From contig JAPKHC010000021.1 of the NCBI GenBank assembly GCA_026647215.1, forward strand, positions 153,758 to 217,757: 64,000 nt of DNA, given 5' to 3'. The stretch's first letter is position 1. Each line of letters opens with the position of its first letter. A model generated the notes under the pieces. That model ran no database searches and had not been told where the DNA came from. It saw nothing but the letters and a program-made list of their open reading frames with translations. Positions 33,936 through 43,238 of this stretch are shown one piece after another. The stretch comes from F1-120-MAGs118 sp013360535 (lineage in GTDB: Bacteria; Planctomycetota; UBA1135; GCA-002686595). The translations under genes and the position numbers were made by a program.

Positions 33936-34957
33936 AGGTCCTCGTCACCGGCTCCAACGGTTTCATCTGCGGTTACCTCGTCGAGGAGCTGCTCGCGCAA
34001 GGCCACACGGTCGTCGGCCTCGACAACTTCTCGAAGTACGGTCGCGTCACGAAGAGCTACGACCGCCACGAGCGCTTCCTGCTCGTCGAGGGCGATGCGA
34101 AGGACTCCGGCCTGCTCAAGGGCCTGCTCGCCGACTGCGACCACTTCGTCGCGGCGGCGGCGATGATCGGCGGCATCTCGTACTTCCACACGTACGCCTA
34201 CGACCTGATCGCCGAGAACGAGCGCATCGTCGCCGCCGCCTACGACGCCGCGATCTGGGCGCGCAAGGCGACGGGCAAGCTCAAGAAGGTCACGCTGCTC
34301 TCGTCCTCGATGGTGTACGAGAACGCCACGGTGTTCCCCACGCCCGAGGGCGAGCAACTGCGCTGCGCGCCGCCGTTCTCGACTTACGGCTTCCAGAAGC
34401 TCGCCTGCGAGTACTTCGCCAAGGGCGCGAAGGAGCAGTACGGCCTGCCGACGACGATCGTGCGGCCGTTCAACTGCGTCGGCATCGGCGAGAGCCGCGC
34501 GCGTGGCGAGCACGAGGTGATGAGCGGCAACGTCAAGCTCGCGCTGAGCCACGTCGTGCCCGACCTCGTGCAGAAGATCCTGCGTGGGCAGGACCCGCTG
34601 CACATCCTCGGCAACGGCCAGCAGGTGCGCTGCTACACGTACGGCGGTGACGTCGCGCGCGGCATCCGCGTGTGCATGGAGCACCCGGCCGCGCTGCACG
34701 AGGACTTCAACGTCTCTACGCCGCGCGCGACGACGGTGCTCGAGCTCGCCGAGATGATCTGGAAGAAGGTCCACGGGCCCTCAAAGCCGTTCCGCTACGT
34801 CAGCGACCCTGGCTTCGCGCACGACGTCGCGCACCGCGTGCCCAACACCGACAAGGCGAAGCGCCTGCTCGGGTTCGAGGCGAACACTCCCCTCGAGACC
34901 GTGCTCGACGAGGTCATCCCGTGGATCCGCGAGGCGATCGCGGCCGGGACGATCTGA
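33932..34957 (+). CDS. NAD-dependent sugar epimerase/dehydratase (extended SDR)
   Basis: A 341-aa nucleotide-sugar enzyme. It shows the NAD site VTGSNGFICGYLVEELLAQG, the acidic cofactor residue in VVGLDNFSKYG, and the catalytic triad (SSSMVYE with Ser; STYGFQK with YxxxK). The C-terminal part (NVSTPRATTVLELAEMIWKK, then KAKRLLGFEANTPLETVLDE) is typical of GalE/RmlB-like extended SDRs. The ATG overlaps the dehydrogenase stop (ATGA), so the pair probably acts on the same sugar nucleotide. Epimerase or 4,6-dehydratase activity cannot be told apart by eye. Confidence 0.9.
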   Translation: MKVLVTGSNGFICGYLVEELLAQGHTVVGLDNFSKYGRVTKSYDRHERFLLVEGDAKDSGLLKGLLADCDHFVAAAAMIGGISYFHTYAYDLIAENERIVAAAYDAAIWARKATGKLKKVTLLSSSMVYENATVFPTPEGEQLRCAPPFSTYGFQKLACEYFAKGAKEQYGLPTTIVRPFNCVGIGESRARGEHEVMSGNVKLALSHVVPDLVQKILRGQDPLHILGNGQQVRCYTYGGDVARGIRVCMEHPAALHEDFNVSTPRATTVLELAEMIWKKVHGPSKPFRYVSDPGFAHDVAHRVPNTDKAKRLLGFEANTPLETVLDEVIPWIREAIAAGTI

Positions 34958-34966
34958 GCCCGAAGC

Positions 34967-37900
34967 TCAGCGCTCGCGCGCCTCGAGCGGCACGAGCTCC
35001 ACGGCGGTCCACCAGACGGCATCGCCGGTGATGTCTCCGCGTGGGCCGGGTGAGGTCGAGAGCACGACTTCACCCGCCTCGCGCGCGCGGAAGACGGCCT
35101 GAACGACGCGTGGAGTGCGGTCCTCCTCGCGCTGCGCCGGATCGAAGTTGTGCTGCCACAGCGGCTCGTCGCGGCCCGTGAAGCGCGCCTCGACGGAGAA
35201 TCCGTCAGTGCGCTCGGAGGACTTCCAGCTCCACTCGCCGACGCCGACGAGCGCGCGCAGCCGGTAGCGACCCGGCTCGACCCGGAAGCGCAGCTCCGAG
35301 GGCGCGTAGACGACCAGCGTCTCGCGCTCGCCGAAACGCTCGCGCCGCAGGTGCGGGCTCGCGCGGACGCTCGTGGGGCGCTCCGTGAACATCGACCAGC
35401 GCAGCTCGTCGGGTTCACCCGCGAAGGCGCGCGACGGAAGTCCTTCGAGGCGCGTGAGCCTCACGCGCGCCGTCGGTGCAAAGTCGCCTGCGTAGTCGGG
35501 CGCCGCGACGACACGGAGCGCCTTCGGCCGCACCGGATTCCCGAGCGCCCACTCGATGACTTCCTGCTGGCCGACGAACGTCGGACTCAGGGGAAGCTCG
35601 TGCTCGAGCAGGGACGGGAACATGCGGAAGGAGTGCACACGACCGTCGTCGAGGTGGAGCTCGAGCTGCACGGGCGCCGCGGCGGCAAGCACCGCACGGG
35701 CGCGGCCCTGGAGGCTCGCATTGACTTGCACGGAAAAGCCGAGGTCCTGCCCGTGCCACTCCGTGAGGTCGAGCCACTCGCCGAACGCGAGGTCTCGCTC
35801 GAGCAGATCCTTCCGCGCAAGAGCTCGCCGCTCCGAGGCAGGCTTGCGTTCCCAGAGCAGGAACGAGCGCTCGGCGAAGCGTGGACTGTAGTTCACGAGC
35901 AGCTCGACGAACGCCTCGGTGTCCGTGCACGGCGCGTAGCGGCTGTCGATGGCCGTGAGCCGCTGCAGCAGGAAGTCCGGCGCATCGAAACCGCGCAGGA
36001 ACTCCGCATTGCGCTCGCGCAGCGCGCCAGAATGCGCGGAGTAGGCCTGGAACATCGGCCGCGGCCGCCATTCGAGGCGATTGAGCACGAGCAGTCCCTG
36101 TTCGTCACCCAGAAGGTCGATGGAGCGCTCGCCGACGAGCGCACGCACCTTGGGCAAGTCGAAACGCGAACGCACATGGTCGAGCTCGAGCTCGAGCCGC
36201 TCGCGCACTTGCTCCCCGTTCGCCAGCCACTCGACGGAACGCCGGAAGTCCGAGTTCGCGCGCGTGGCGACCGCCGCGAGCGGCTCGCCCTTCGGCCAGA
36301 CGACAGCGAGGATCGCGACGGCGGCCACAGCTCGCAGAACGCGCGCTCGACGCCACAAGCCTCGCACGCGCTCGAGTGAGAGCTCCGGCTCCCGCAGGTC
36401 GGGCAGCAGGAACGGAGCGACGAGGACCACCAGACCGAACGAGCCCACGAAACCGTGGCGGACGACGTTGGACTTGTAGCTTGCGGCGCAGATCGCGAGC
36501 GCCACGAGCGCGCTGGCCCGCGCCTCGTTCGCGAACGGCCCGGGACGGGTTCGCAGGACCACGACGAGGCCGAGCGCAGCGAGCGCCCCGAGCCCGAATC
36601 CCGCGAAATCCGGATGGGACTCGAGCCGCGACATCGCACCGGAGTATCCAGCGGCGACTTCCAGACCGCTCGCGACGTAACGCGGCAGGTGGAGGAGAGA
36701 CTGACCCGCGAGGCTCCACAGGCACGCCACCGCGCCGGCGAAGAACAGCGTGCGCACCGCGGCGCTCCACCAGGACCGCGTCGCCAGGGGAGTCGCGCAA
36801 ATCGCGAGCGCCGCGAGCCAGGCCTGCGGAAGCAGCGTGAACTTCGTGAGGCTCAGCGTCGCGAGCAGCGTGAGGCACAACGCGCGCAGCCAGCCCGAGT
36901 GCGCGTTGCGGATGCCCACGACGGCGGCCGCGATGCACACGAGGCTCCCCCACGAGTCCGTCTGCAGCCCGAGGAAGAGCGCGAGCAGCGCCACGAGCGT
37001 GCCTTCGAGCCAGGTGCCGACGCGCACCAGCGCGAGCGCGACCAGCAGCGCCCCACCGAGCTCGACCAGCCCCTCCCACAGCACCCGGCGCGTCCAGTCG
37101 AGGTCGGGATCGAACGCGCCGATCGGAAAGTGCGACAGCGGGCCGTACGTGTAGACGTAATCGACCCCGGCCTGCAGCCCGTGCGTGGCGAAGTGCGAGT
37201 ACGCGTACTCCCACGACGGATCGAGTCCGATGTCCGGCGGAATCCAGGCTGGTCCGACGTGCCGCACCCACAGGAGAACGCCGAGCACGACGGCGAGCGC
37301 CGCGCGGCGCGAGTCGGTCGTGCGCAGCGATCGGACGAGCGAGCGCAGGCACGCGCGTGGCCCACAGCCGAACAGGTACATCAGCGTCGTCGAACCGAGC
37401 GCGAGCAGGATCGCAAGCTCGCCGTTGCCGAGGCTCCACGCCGAGGAATGTCGCGGATTCGCCCACGGAAGCGCGAGCGCGGCGTCCCACCAGCGCATGC
37501 GTCCGCGGATCTCGCGTGCGACGACGATCGCCGCGCCCGCGAGCCACGCGTGGAGGAGCGAGAGCCCGAGGTCGCCGCCGCTGCCCGGCTCGCGCCAGCT
37601 CGCGCCCGACAGCAGCCAGACGACGAAGCCGGCCCACACGAGCCACACCAGCGCAGGTTCCGCCATCGCGAGCGCGTACCACTTGAGGTACTTCGGCGCC
37701 CACGCCCAGACCTTGAAGCGGCTCTCGCCGGCCGCGCGATCGCGCCACGAGGTCGGCACCTCGGCCACTCCCGCCTGCGCGAGGTGCGCCTTGACGGTGA
37801 GCTCGAGCCCGATGTCGAACGCCCCCTGCGCCTCGACCTTCACGCTCTCGAGGAAGCGCCGCGAGTAGGCCTTGAAATTGTTGGTCGCGTCGTGCGTCGC

Positions 37901-38356
37901 GACGCCGGCGAACCAATGCAGCGAGAGCCCCGCGACGCGCGACAGCGTGCGCTTGACGAGCGGGCCGCCCTCCTGCGATCCGCCGGGCATGTAGCGTGAT
38001 CCCGCGACGACCGCGACGCCGCTCTCGCGCATCTTGCGCGCGAGCTCGAGGATGCGCTCGGGCGGGTCGGACAGGTCAGCCATCGTCGTGACGACGACGT
38101 CGCCGCGCGCCGCCGCGAATCCGGCGCGGATCGCGTTCGCCGCGCCCTTGCCGATGCGGTTGCGCTCGAGCCGCAGGCTCGCCGGCGCGTCCGCCATCGC
38201 GCGGATGCCTTCGAGCGTCGTGTCCTCGTCGAAGTCGTACACGACGAGCAGCTCGTGCGGCTCGCCCGCGAGCGCCGCCGCGAGACCACGCAGGCAGCTC
38301 GCGATGTTGTCGCGCTCGTTGTAGACGGGGATGACGACGCTGATCAGCGGCTCCAC
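34967..38356 (-). CDS. Fusion of a GT2 glycosyltransferase with a large multi-pass membrane and C-terminal domain
   Basis: A 1129-aa protein starting at GTG 38356. Residues 1-240 are a GT2 domain of the DPM1/polyprenyl-phosphate-sugar type: LISVVIPVYNERDNIASCLR, LLVVYDFDEDTT, GKGAANAIRAGFAAARGDVV and TTMADLSDPPE; GSRYMPGGSQEGG follows. From about 240 to 700 there are some twelve transmembrane segments; a loop with LDPSWEYAYSHFATHGLQAG and VYTYGPLSHF resembles the first outer loop of GT-C enzymes (inference). The C-terminal 400 residues are soluble beta-rich. The next gene encodes a paralogue of the membrane and soluble parts. Together they could transfer or decorate sugars at the membrane. 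I do not recognise a named family for the fusion. Confidence 0.8.
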   Translation of the reverse strand: MEPLISVVIPVYNERDNIASCLRGLAAALAGEPHELLVVYDFDEDTTLEGIRAMADAPASLRLERNRIGKGAANAIRAGFAAARGDVVVTTMADLSDPPERILELARKMRESGVAVVAGSRYMPGGSQEGGPLVKRTLSRVAGLSLHWFAGVATHDATNNFKAYSRRFLESVKVEAQGAFDIGLELTVKAHLAQAGVAEVPTSWRDRAAGESRFKVWAWAPKYLKWYALAMAEPALVWLVWAGFVVWLLSGASWREPGSGGDLGLSLLHAWLAGAAIVVAREIRGRMRWWDAALALPWANPRHSSAWSLGNGELAILLALGSTTLMYLFGCGPRACLRSLVRSLRTTDSRRAALAVVLGVLLWVRHVGPAWIPPDIGLDPSWEYAYSHFATHGLQAGVDYVYTYGPLSHFPIGAFDPDLDWTRRVLWEGLVELGGALLVALALVRVGTWLEGTLVALLALFLGLQTDSWGSLVCIAAAVVGIRNAHSGWLRALCLTLLATLSLTKFTLLPQAWLAALAICATPLATRSWWSAAVRTLFFAGAVACLWSLAGQSLLHLPRYVASGLEVAAGYSGAMSRLESHPDFAGFGLGALAALGLVVVLRTRPGPFANEARASALVALAICAASYKSNVVRHGFVGSFGLVVLVAPFLLPDLREPELSLERVRGLWRRARVLRAVAAVAILAVVWPKGEPLAAVATRANSDFRRSVEWLANGEQVRERLELELDHVRSRFDLPKVRALVGERSIDLLGDEQGLLVLNRLEWRPRPMFQAYSAHSGALRERNAEFLRGFDAPDFLLQRLTAIDSRYAPCTDTEAFVELLVNYSPRFAERSFLLWERKPASERRALARKDLLERDLAFGEWLDLTEWHGQDLGFSVQVNASLQGRARAVLAAAAPVQLELHLDDGRVHSFRMFPSLLEHELPLSPTFVGQQEVIEWALGNPVRPKALRVVAAPDYAGDFAPTARVRLTRLEGLPSRAFAGEPDELRWSMFTERPTSVRASPHLRRERFGERETLVVYAPSELRFRVEPGRYRLRALVGVGEWSWKSSERTDGFSVEARFTGRDEPLWQHNFDPAQREEDRTPRVVQAVFRAREAGEVVLSTSPGPRGDITGDAVWWTAVELVPLEARER

Positions 38357-38359
38357 GCC

Positions 38360-40798
38360 TCAGCGCTCCTTCCCGCGTTCACGACGGCGCACCCGCGGCT
38401 CTCCGGCCGACGGTTCCTGGGCCTCGCGTGGGCCGATCGAGTCGAGCTGCACATGCTCCCCCACGATGACGCCCGGCGTCGCTCCTTGGAACTCCAGTTC
38501 GAGAACCGACGGCGCCGCCAGCTCGAATTCCCCCCGCAGCCGAAAGCGCCGGGAGTGCCCCGCACCCGCAGGCGCCTCGAGCCCATGCTCTTCGAGCCGC
38601 CGCTCGACGCCGTTCTCGCGGACCTTGACGCTCAGGGTCGTCGCAGGCGCCCCGCTCGCTCCGCTCTCTCGCACGAGCGCGCCGCGAGCGTGCCACGCAT
38701 GCTTCCCGGCCGGCAGTTGCCACTCGAATTGCAGGGGCGCGCGCGCGCGCAGCGCAGGACCAGCTTCCGTGAGCACGCTCCACCGGCCGCCACTCGACTC
38801 CACGCGATCGGGAACGCGACTCGCCCACGGGTGCAGCTCGGATCGCGACAGGCGCGGCCCGCAGCGCGGCGGCGCGCGGTGCACGCAACGCAAGTGCGCG
38901 AGCGCTTCCACCAGCGCTTCGCCACCGACCGGCAACAACCAGCGGAGGCGCCGCACGCGGGGAAGCTCCTCTCCTGCGAGCCAGCTCGCGAGGTCGTGCT
39001 GCGTCTCGATCCACGGCTCGATGCGCCAGCCTCCGCGCGCCACCTGCGGAGCGAACTCGCGCAAGCGCGTCAGGCCGCTCTCGAATTCGAGCTCGAGGAC
39101 CGGCAGCGGGCCGCGCACCAGCGCCGCGTACAGCGTCCCGAGAGGCGAGAGGCGCGTGTCGAGCTCGATCCACAGGCCGCGCTCTTCTCCCGTGGGCAGT
39201 TCGAGCCACTCACCCGCCGCGATTTCCCGCTCCAGTGCGAGCCACGACTCGCGTTCGACGACGGGCTCGCGCGAACGCTCGAGCACGAGGTAGTCCCACT
39301 CGAGAAAGCGCGGCTCGAAGCGCTCGAGCACCGTCTCGAACGTGTGTGGCTCGAGCATCCAGCCCGCGAGGCGCTCGTGGTTGGCGACACGCAGGAGCAC
39401 GATTTCCGGCCCAGATTCGGTCCTCAGCGCGTGCACGTTGCGCTCCGCGAGCCAGGCGGTGTGCACAGAGTAGGACTGCGCGACGGGGCGTCCACGCAGC
39501 GGCAGGTCGTTGAAGATCGCGAGCGCCTGCTCGACGCCGACGACATCCACGGCGCGACCACGCGCGAACGCGACCGTGCGCGGCATCGCGTAACGCTCCC
39601 GCGCGAGCAAGTCGCCCTCCTCGAGTTCCCGACGACGCTCCGCGAGCTCCGTGAAACCAACGAGGCCGCCCGTGACGTCCTTCAGGCGCGCGCGAACCAG
39701 CGCGACGACTCCAAGTTCGGCCGTCTGCACTGCAACGAAGGAGTTCGGCACGGCGCAAGTCGCTGCCAGCACGGCCAGCAGGCCGGAGAGCTTCTTCCAG
39801 CCCGGACGCCATTCGTCGGAGCCTTGCGGCACGGCCAGCGCGAGGAAGGGCAACACCAGCGCGAGTTCGTGGAACGTCGTCGGCAGTGGCGTCGAGATCG
39901 CCGCGGCGCGGAAGGCGAGGGCGAGCCCGAGCAAGCTGAGCGCGCCGACGCCGACGACTCGCGCATCCGCGCGCGCCGCACGGACGCGGGCGGCCACGCT
40001 CAGGCTCGCGAACCCGAACACCGCGGCAGGCTGCAGGAAATCGACGAGCAACGGACCGGAGCCCTGTGCGAGCGTGTACCCCCGCGCGATCTCGAGCGAA
40101 CCACGCAGGTAGGACGGCAGGTTCGCGAGCTCTTGCCCGGCCGCGAGCCAGATCCCGAACTGCACGGCGACGAAACTCGCGACCCACTGCAGCGAGCGGC
40201 GACGCTCCCCGCGACTCCAGAGGACGAAGGTGACGAGCGTGGCAACGGCGCAGCCTTCGAGCTGGAACGTGAACTTCAGCGCGCCCGCGAGCGCGAGCAC
40301 GAAGGCCGCGCCGAGGAGCTCGAAAGCGCGCGCGGACGGGCTCGCCACGAGCACCACGCCCGTCGCCGCCAGTCCGAACTGGATTCCGGAGTCGTCGGTG
40401 AGGCCGACGGTGAAGAGCGCCACGAATGCGAGCACACGCAAGGCGCGGCCGGGCACCGCGAGCAGCGCACGCGTCACGAAGAGCCCGAGAACGAGCTTGA
40501 ACAGGCCTTCGACCAGAAGCGCCCGCCACCAGAACGCGTTGGGCCCCCACGCTTGCGTGTGCAGCGCTCCGAGCGGACCGTACGTGAAGATCGACTCGGG
40601 CCCGACCTGGGTTCGCGCCGCGAATTGCGCGTCGAAGAGACGCTGCCACGAGGGATCGAGCGCGATCGAGTGCTCGAGCCGCGGCCAGTCGATCAGGAGC
40701 GACGCCACGGCGAGCGTCAGCAGGAACACGGCTCCGCGCGCTCCGAGGGAGCGGCGAGACGGCGGCGGCGCCGCGGATTCCGGGGGCGAGCTGGCCAT
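38360..40798 (-). CDS. Large multi-pass membrane protein, paralogue of the neighbouring fusion
   Basis: An 812-aa protein with about ten transmembrane segments in the first 420 residues and a soluble beta-rich C-terminus. An outer loop carries LDPSWQRLFDAQFAART and IFTYGPLGALHTQAWG, clearly matching LDPSWEYAYSHFATHG and YTYGPLSHF in the protein at 34967. It lacks the GT2 domain. The start at 40798 and a 3-base gap to the next gene indicate one operon with the sugar transferase at 40867. Similar overall architecture suggests a membrane glycosyltransferase, but no catalytic residue can be assigned. Confidence 0.75.
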   Translation of the reverse strand: MASSPPESAAPPPSRRSLGARGAVFLLTLAVASLLIDWPRLEHSIALDPSWQRLFDAQFAARTQVGPESIFTYGPLGALHTQAWGPNAFWWRALLVEGLFKLVLGLFVTRALLAVPGRALRVLAFVALFTVGLTDDSGIQFGLAATGVVLVASPSARAFELLGAAFVLALAGALKFTFQLEGCAVATLVTFVLWSRGERRRSLQWVASFVAVQFGIWLAAGQELANLPSYLRGSLEIARGYTLAQGSGPLLVDFLQPAAVFGFASLSVAARVRAARADARVVGVGALSLLGLALAFRAAAISTPLPTTFHELALVLPFLALAVPQGSDEWRPGWKKLSGLLAVLAATCAVPNSFVAVQTAELGVVALVRARLKDVTGGLVGFTELAERRRELEEGDLLARERYAMPRTVAFARGRAVDVVGVEQALAIFNDLPLRGRPVAQSYSVHTAWLAERNVHALRTESGPEIVLLRVANHERLAGWMLEPHTFETVLERFEPRFLEWDYLVLERSREPVVERESWLALEREIAAGEWLELPTGEERGLWIELDTRLSPLGTLYAALVRGPLPVLELEFESGLTRLREFAPQVARGGWRIEPWIETQHDLASWLAGEELPRVRRLRWLLPVGGEALVEALAHLRCVHRAPPRCGPRLSRSELHPWASRVPDRVESSGGRWSVLTEAGPALRARAPLQFEWQLPAGKHAWHARGALVRESGASGAPATTLSVKVRENGVERRLEEHGLEAPAGAGHSRRFRLRGEFELAAPSVLELEFQGATPGVIVGEHVQLDSIGPREAQEPSAGEPRVRRRERGKER

Positions 40799-40866
40799 GC
40801 GGCTCGCACGGGGACTGCGAGCGGGCCCAGCCTACTCGACGTGCGCTGAAGCGGGGGAATCCCCGC

Positions 40867-41649
40867 TCAGGAGCGCTTGCCGCGCCACTTCCAGCCGCGC
40901 CCGAGCGCCATCCAAACCAGCGTCCGCCCGAGAATCTCGAGATCGGACTGCCACGACAGGCGCGCGAGGTACTCGAGGTTGATCGCGAGCTTGCGGCGAT
41001 AGGCGTCGGCATCGCGCGGCGTGTATCCCTGCGTGACCTGAGCGAGGCCCGTGATGCCGGGTTTGATCGCGAGCCGATCGGAGAAGCCGTGGACTTCGGT
41101 GTTCGCCCACGCTTCGACCTCGGCCATCTCCGGCCGCGGTCCGATGAAGCTCATGTCGCCGCGCAGCACGTTGTAGAGCTGCGGCAGTTCGTCGAGATGC
41201 GTGCTCCGCAGGAACTTGCCCCACGACGTGACACGCGCCTGATCGCCACCGCTCCACGCATCGAAGACGCTGCCGGTGGGCTCGCGCATCGTGCGGAACT
41301 TGACGAGCTTGAAGATGCGTCCGCGCTGGCCGACGCGCGGCTGCACGAAGAACACGCGCCGCACGGAGCCGAACGAGAGCGCGCTCCCGACCGCGACGAG
41401 GCAACCGAGCGCGAGCGCCGCGGGAGCCGCGACGACGAGCAACGCCACATCGAGCAACGGTCGACCGACGCGATACCAACGCGAGTTCGGCGTGAGGCGA
41501 TCCCAGTTCGTCGTGGCCGAAGCGCGACGCTCGGTCTCGGGTTGCGTCGCCGCTGCGGACTGCGCCGTCGCGACGGCGGGGTCCATGAGCTCGGCGAGAG
41601 CCATCGCACGCGGACGGATGGACGGCGGGTTCTGGGTGGAGCGCTGCAT
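40867..41649 (-). CDS. Undecaprenyl-phosphate sugar phosphotransferase (short WcaJ/WbaP type), priming enzyme
   Basis: This enzyme starts the repeat unit by moving a sugar-1-phosphate onto the lipid carrier. The product is about 260 aa with one N-terminal membrane helix (VALLVVAAPAALALGCLVAV), then the catalytic core: FFVQPRVGQRGRIFKLVKFR, THLDELPQLYNVLRGDMSFI, GPRPE and IKPGITGLAQVTQG, all conserved. It lacks the four-helix N-terminal extension of full-length WcaJ, which is normal for PglC-like forms. The start is uncertain: ATG 41649 or ATG 41604. The gene is divergent from the flippase and is first of the leftward membrane-protein operon. Confidence 0.9.
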   Translation of the reverse strand: MQRSTQNPPSIRPRAMALAELMDPAVATAQSAAATQPETERRASATTNWDRLTPNSRWYRVGRPLLDVALLVVAAPAALALGCLVAVGSALSFGSVRRVFFVQPRVGQRGRIFKLVKFRTMREPTGSVFDAWSGGDQARVTSWGKFLRSTHLDELPQLYNVLRGDMSFIGPRPEMAEVEAWANTEVHGFSDRLAIKPGITGLAQVTQGYTPRDADAYRRKLAINLEYLARLSWQSDLEILGRTLVWMALGRGWKWRGKRS

Positions 41650-41804
41650 CGAAAACGCCGCTCGGCGGCGCTGGGGATGGACCTGTTTCGGCCCGCGCCG
41701 GCGCGATTCCTGAAGGCTCGCGAACGTTTCAGCCTTGCGACGCCAGAAATGGCACCGGCCCCGCGGAGACCGTTGCAGCCTCAAGCACTCCCGGAGGTGG
41801 GTCG

Positions 41805-43238
41805 ATGGGCAGACCACGCCCGTTCACCGGGCGCCCCGTCATGTCCACCCCCGTCCCGACCGTGCCGCTCGCGGCCCGCCCCGCCGTCGACGCGCCGCGC
41901 CGCAGCGTGCGAGCCACGCTCGCCCGCGGCGCCGGTCAGGTGCTCGCGAGCCAGATCGTGCTCGCGCTCGCGGGACTCGCGACCCTGCCGGTGCTCGGCC
42001 GCACGCTCGGGCTCGCGCACTACGGCGAGTTCTCGCTGTTCGTCACGCTGCTCGGGGTCGTCGCCTATCAGGACGTCGCGCGACAGCTCCTGATCCACGA
42101 GCAAGCGAGGCGCGAGCCGCGCAGCGCGGACCTCGCGGCGCTCTCGCGGCTCTCGACAGTCCTGATCGTCGCGCTGGCCGCCGTGGTCGGAGCCTTCGTG
42201 CTGTCGTTCGCGGCCGCTGCCGCGCTGGTGCTCGCGACGACACTGCACGGGCTCGCGTCGCGCGACTACGCGCGGCTCGCGATCGCGGGGCGCGTCGGTG
42301 CCGCGACCTCGATCCGCAACTTCGCGTGGGCGGGAGCCTTCGCGAGCGTCGCGGCGCTCTCGCTCGTCTCGAGCGGTCCGCTCGTGTTCGCAGGCCCGTT
42401 CGTCGTCGCGAACCTCGTCACGTGGCTCGCTTATCGCTCGCTCGTGGGCCCGTGGAGCGCGGAGAGCGTCGACTCGACGTCGGACTCGTGGTGGGCTCGT
42501 GCGAGCGGCTGGGCGACGCTCGCGCGCTCTCCCGAACTTCCGCGCTACCGAACGGCCGTGAAGGACCTGCTCGGCTTCACGCTCGCGGCCGCGGCGATCA
42601 CCTCCATCGAGCGTGTGCTGCTCGACCTGACCGCGGGTGCCGACCAGCTGAGCCTCTACAGCGGCGCCGCCGACCTCGCGCTGCGCATCCAAGTCGTCGG
42701 CTCAGCGCTGTCCGCCGCGATCTACCCGACCTTCGCGAAGCTCGTCAGCGAACGGGGCGAAGCGCAAGCCGCGCGCCAGTTCCTGCGTGTGGCGAGCTGG
42801 GTCGTCCCGGCGTACTTCCTCGGCTTGCTCGCGTTGCTCGCGCTCGATTCGACGCTGCTGAGCCTGCTCTTGGGCCCGGCTTTCGCGGAGAGCCGTCCGC
42901 TGTTCGTGCTCTTGCTGCTCGGCGTGTTCGTGCATTCCTTCGGCTACCTGCTGACGCCGTGGCAGAGGGCTCGCGGAGACTTCGCGACGCCACGCAAGAG
43001 CTACGTGCGCGCAGCGGTCGTGATGCTCGCGGTCGGTTGCCTCGCGGTTCCGGCCTGGGGCGCACTCGGAGCCGTGCTCGCCTACCTCTCGGCCCGGACG
43101 GCCGAACTGCAGCTCGCCATCGTCGAGCTGCGCCGCATGCCGCGCCACCTGCGCGCCGGTCGGAGGTTCGCGGCCGCGGCGGGCATGTTCGTCGTGCTCT
43201 GCGCCTTGTGCCTGTGGCGCTGGCAGGAGGCCGCATGA
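41805..43238 (+). CDS. Wzx-like polysaccharide flippase
   Basis: A 477-aa integral membrane protein with about twelve transmembrane helices, of the PST/MATE-like transporter family that flips lipid-linked repeat units. The start at 41805 has GGAGG seven bases upstream. The first helices (VLASQIVLALAGLATLPVLG, then FSLFVTLLGVVAYQDVARQL) and the central block (VVGSALSAAIYPTFAKLVSE) are typical. It is followed by the polymerase with an ATGA overlap and begins the rightward operon that runs to 49674. Confidence 0.88.
   Translation: MGRPRPFTGRPVMSTPVPTVPLAARPAVDAPRRSVRATLARGAGQVLASQIVLALAGLATLPVLGRTLGLAHYGEFSLFVTLLGVVAYQDVARQLLIHEQARREPRSADLAALSRLSTVLIVALAAVVGAFVLSFAAAAALVLATTLHGLASRDYARLAIAGRVGAATSIRNFAWAGAFASVAALSLVSSGPLVFAGPFVVANLVTWLAYRSLVGPWSAESVDSTSDSWWARASGWATLARSPELPRYRTAVKDLLGFTLAAAAITSIERVLLDLTAGADQLSLYSGAADLALRIQVVGSALSAAIYPTFAKLVSERGEAQAARQFLRVASWVVPAYFLGLLALLALDSTLLSLLLGPAFAESRPLFVLLLLGVFVHSFGYLLTPWQRARGDFATPRKSYVRAAVVMLAVGCLAVPAWGALGAVLAYLSARTAELQLAIVELRRMPRHLRAGRRFAAAAGMFVVLCALCLWRWQEAA

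Noticed and set aside
38255..40849. An 864-codon open frame on the plus strand.
   Set aside because: It is antisense to the 812-aa membrane protein gene, with no domain signature and an Arg/Glu/Ala-rich composition typical of GC-rich shadow frames.
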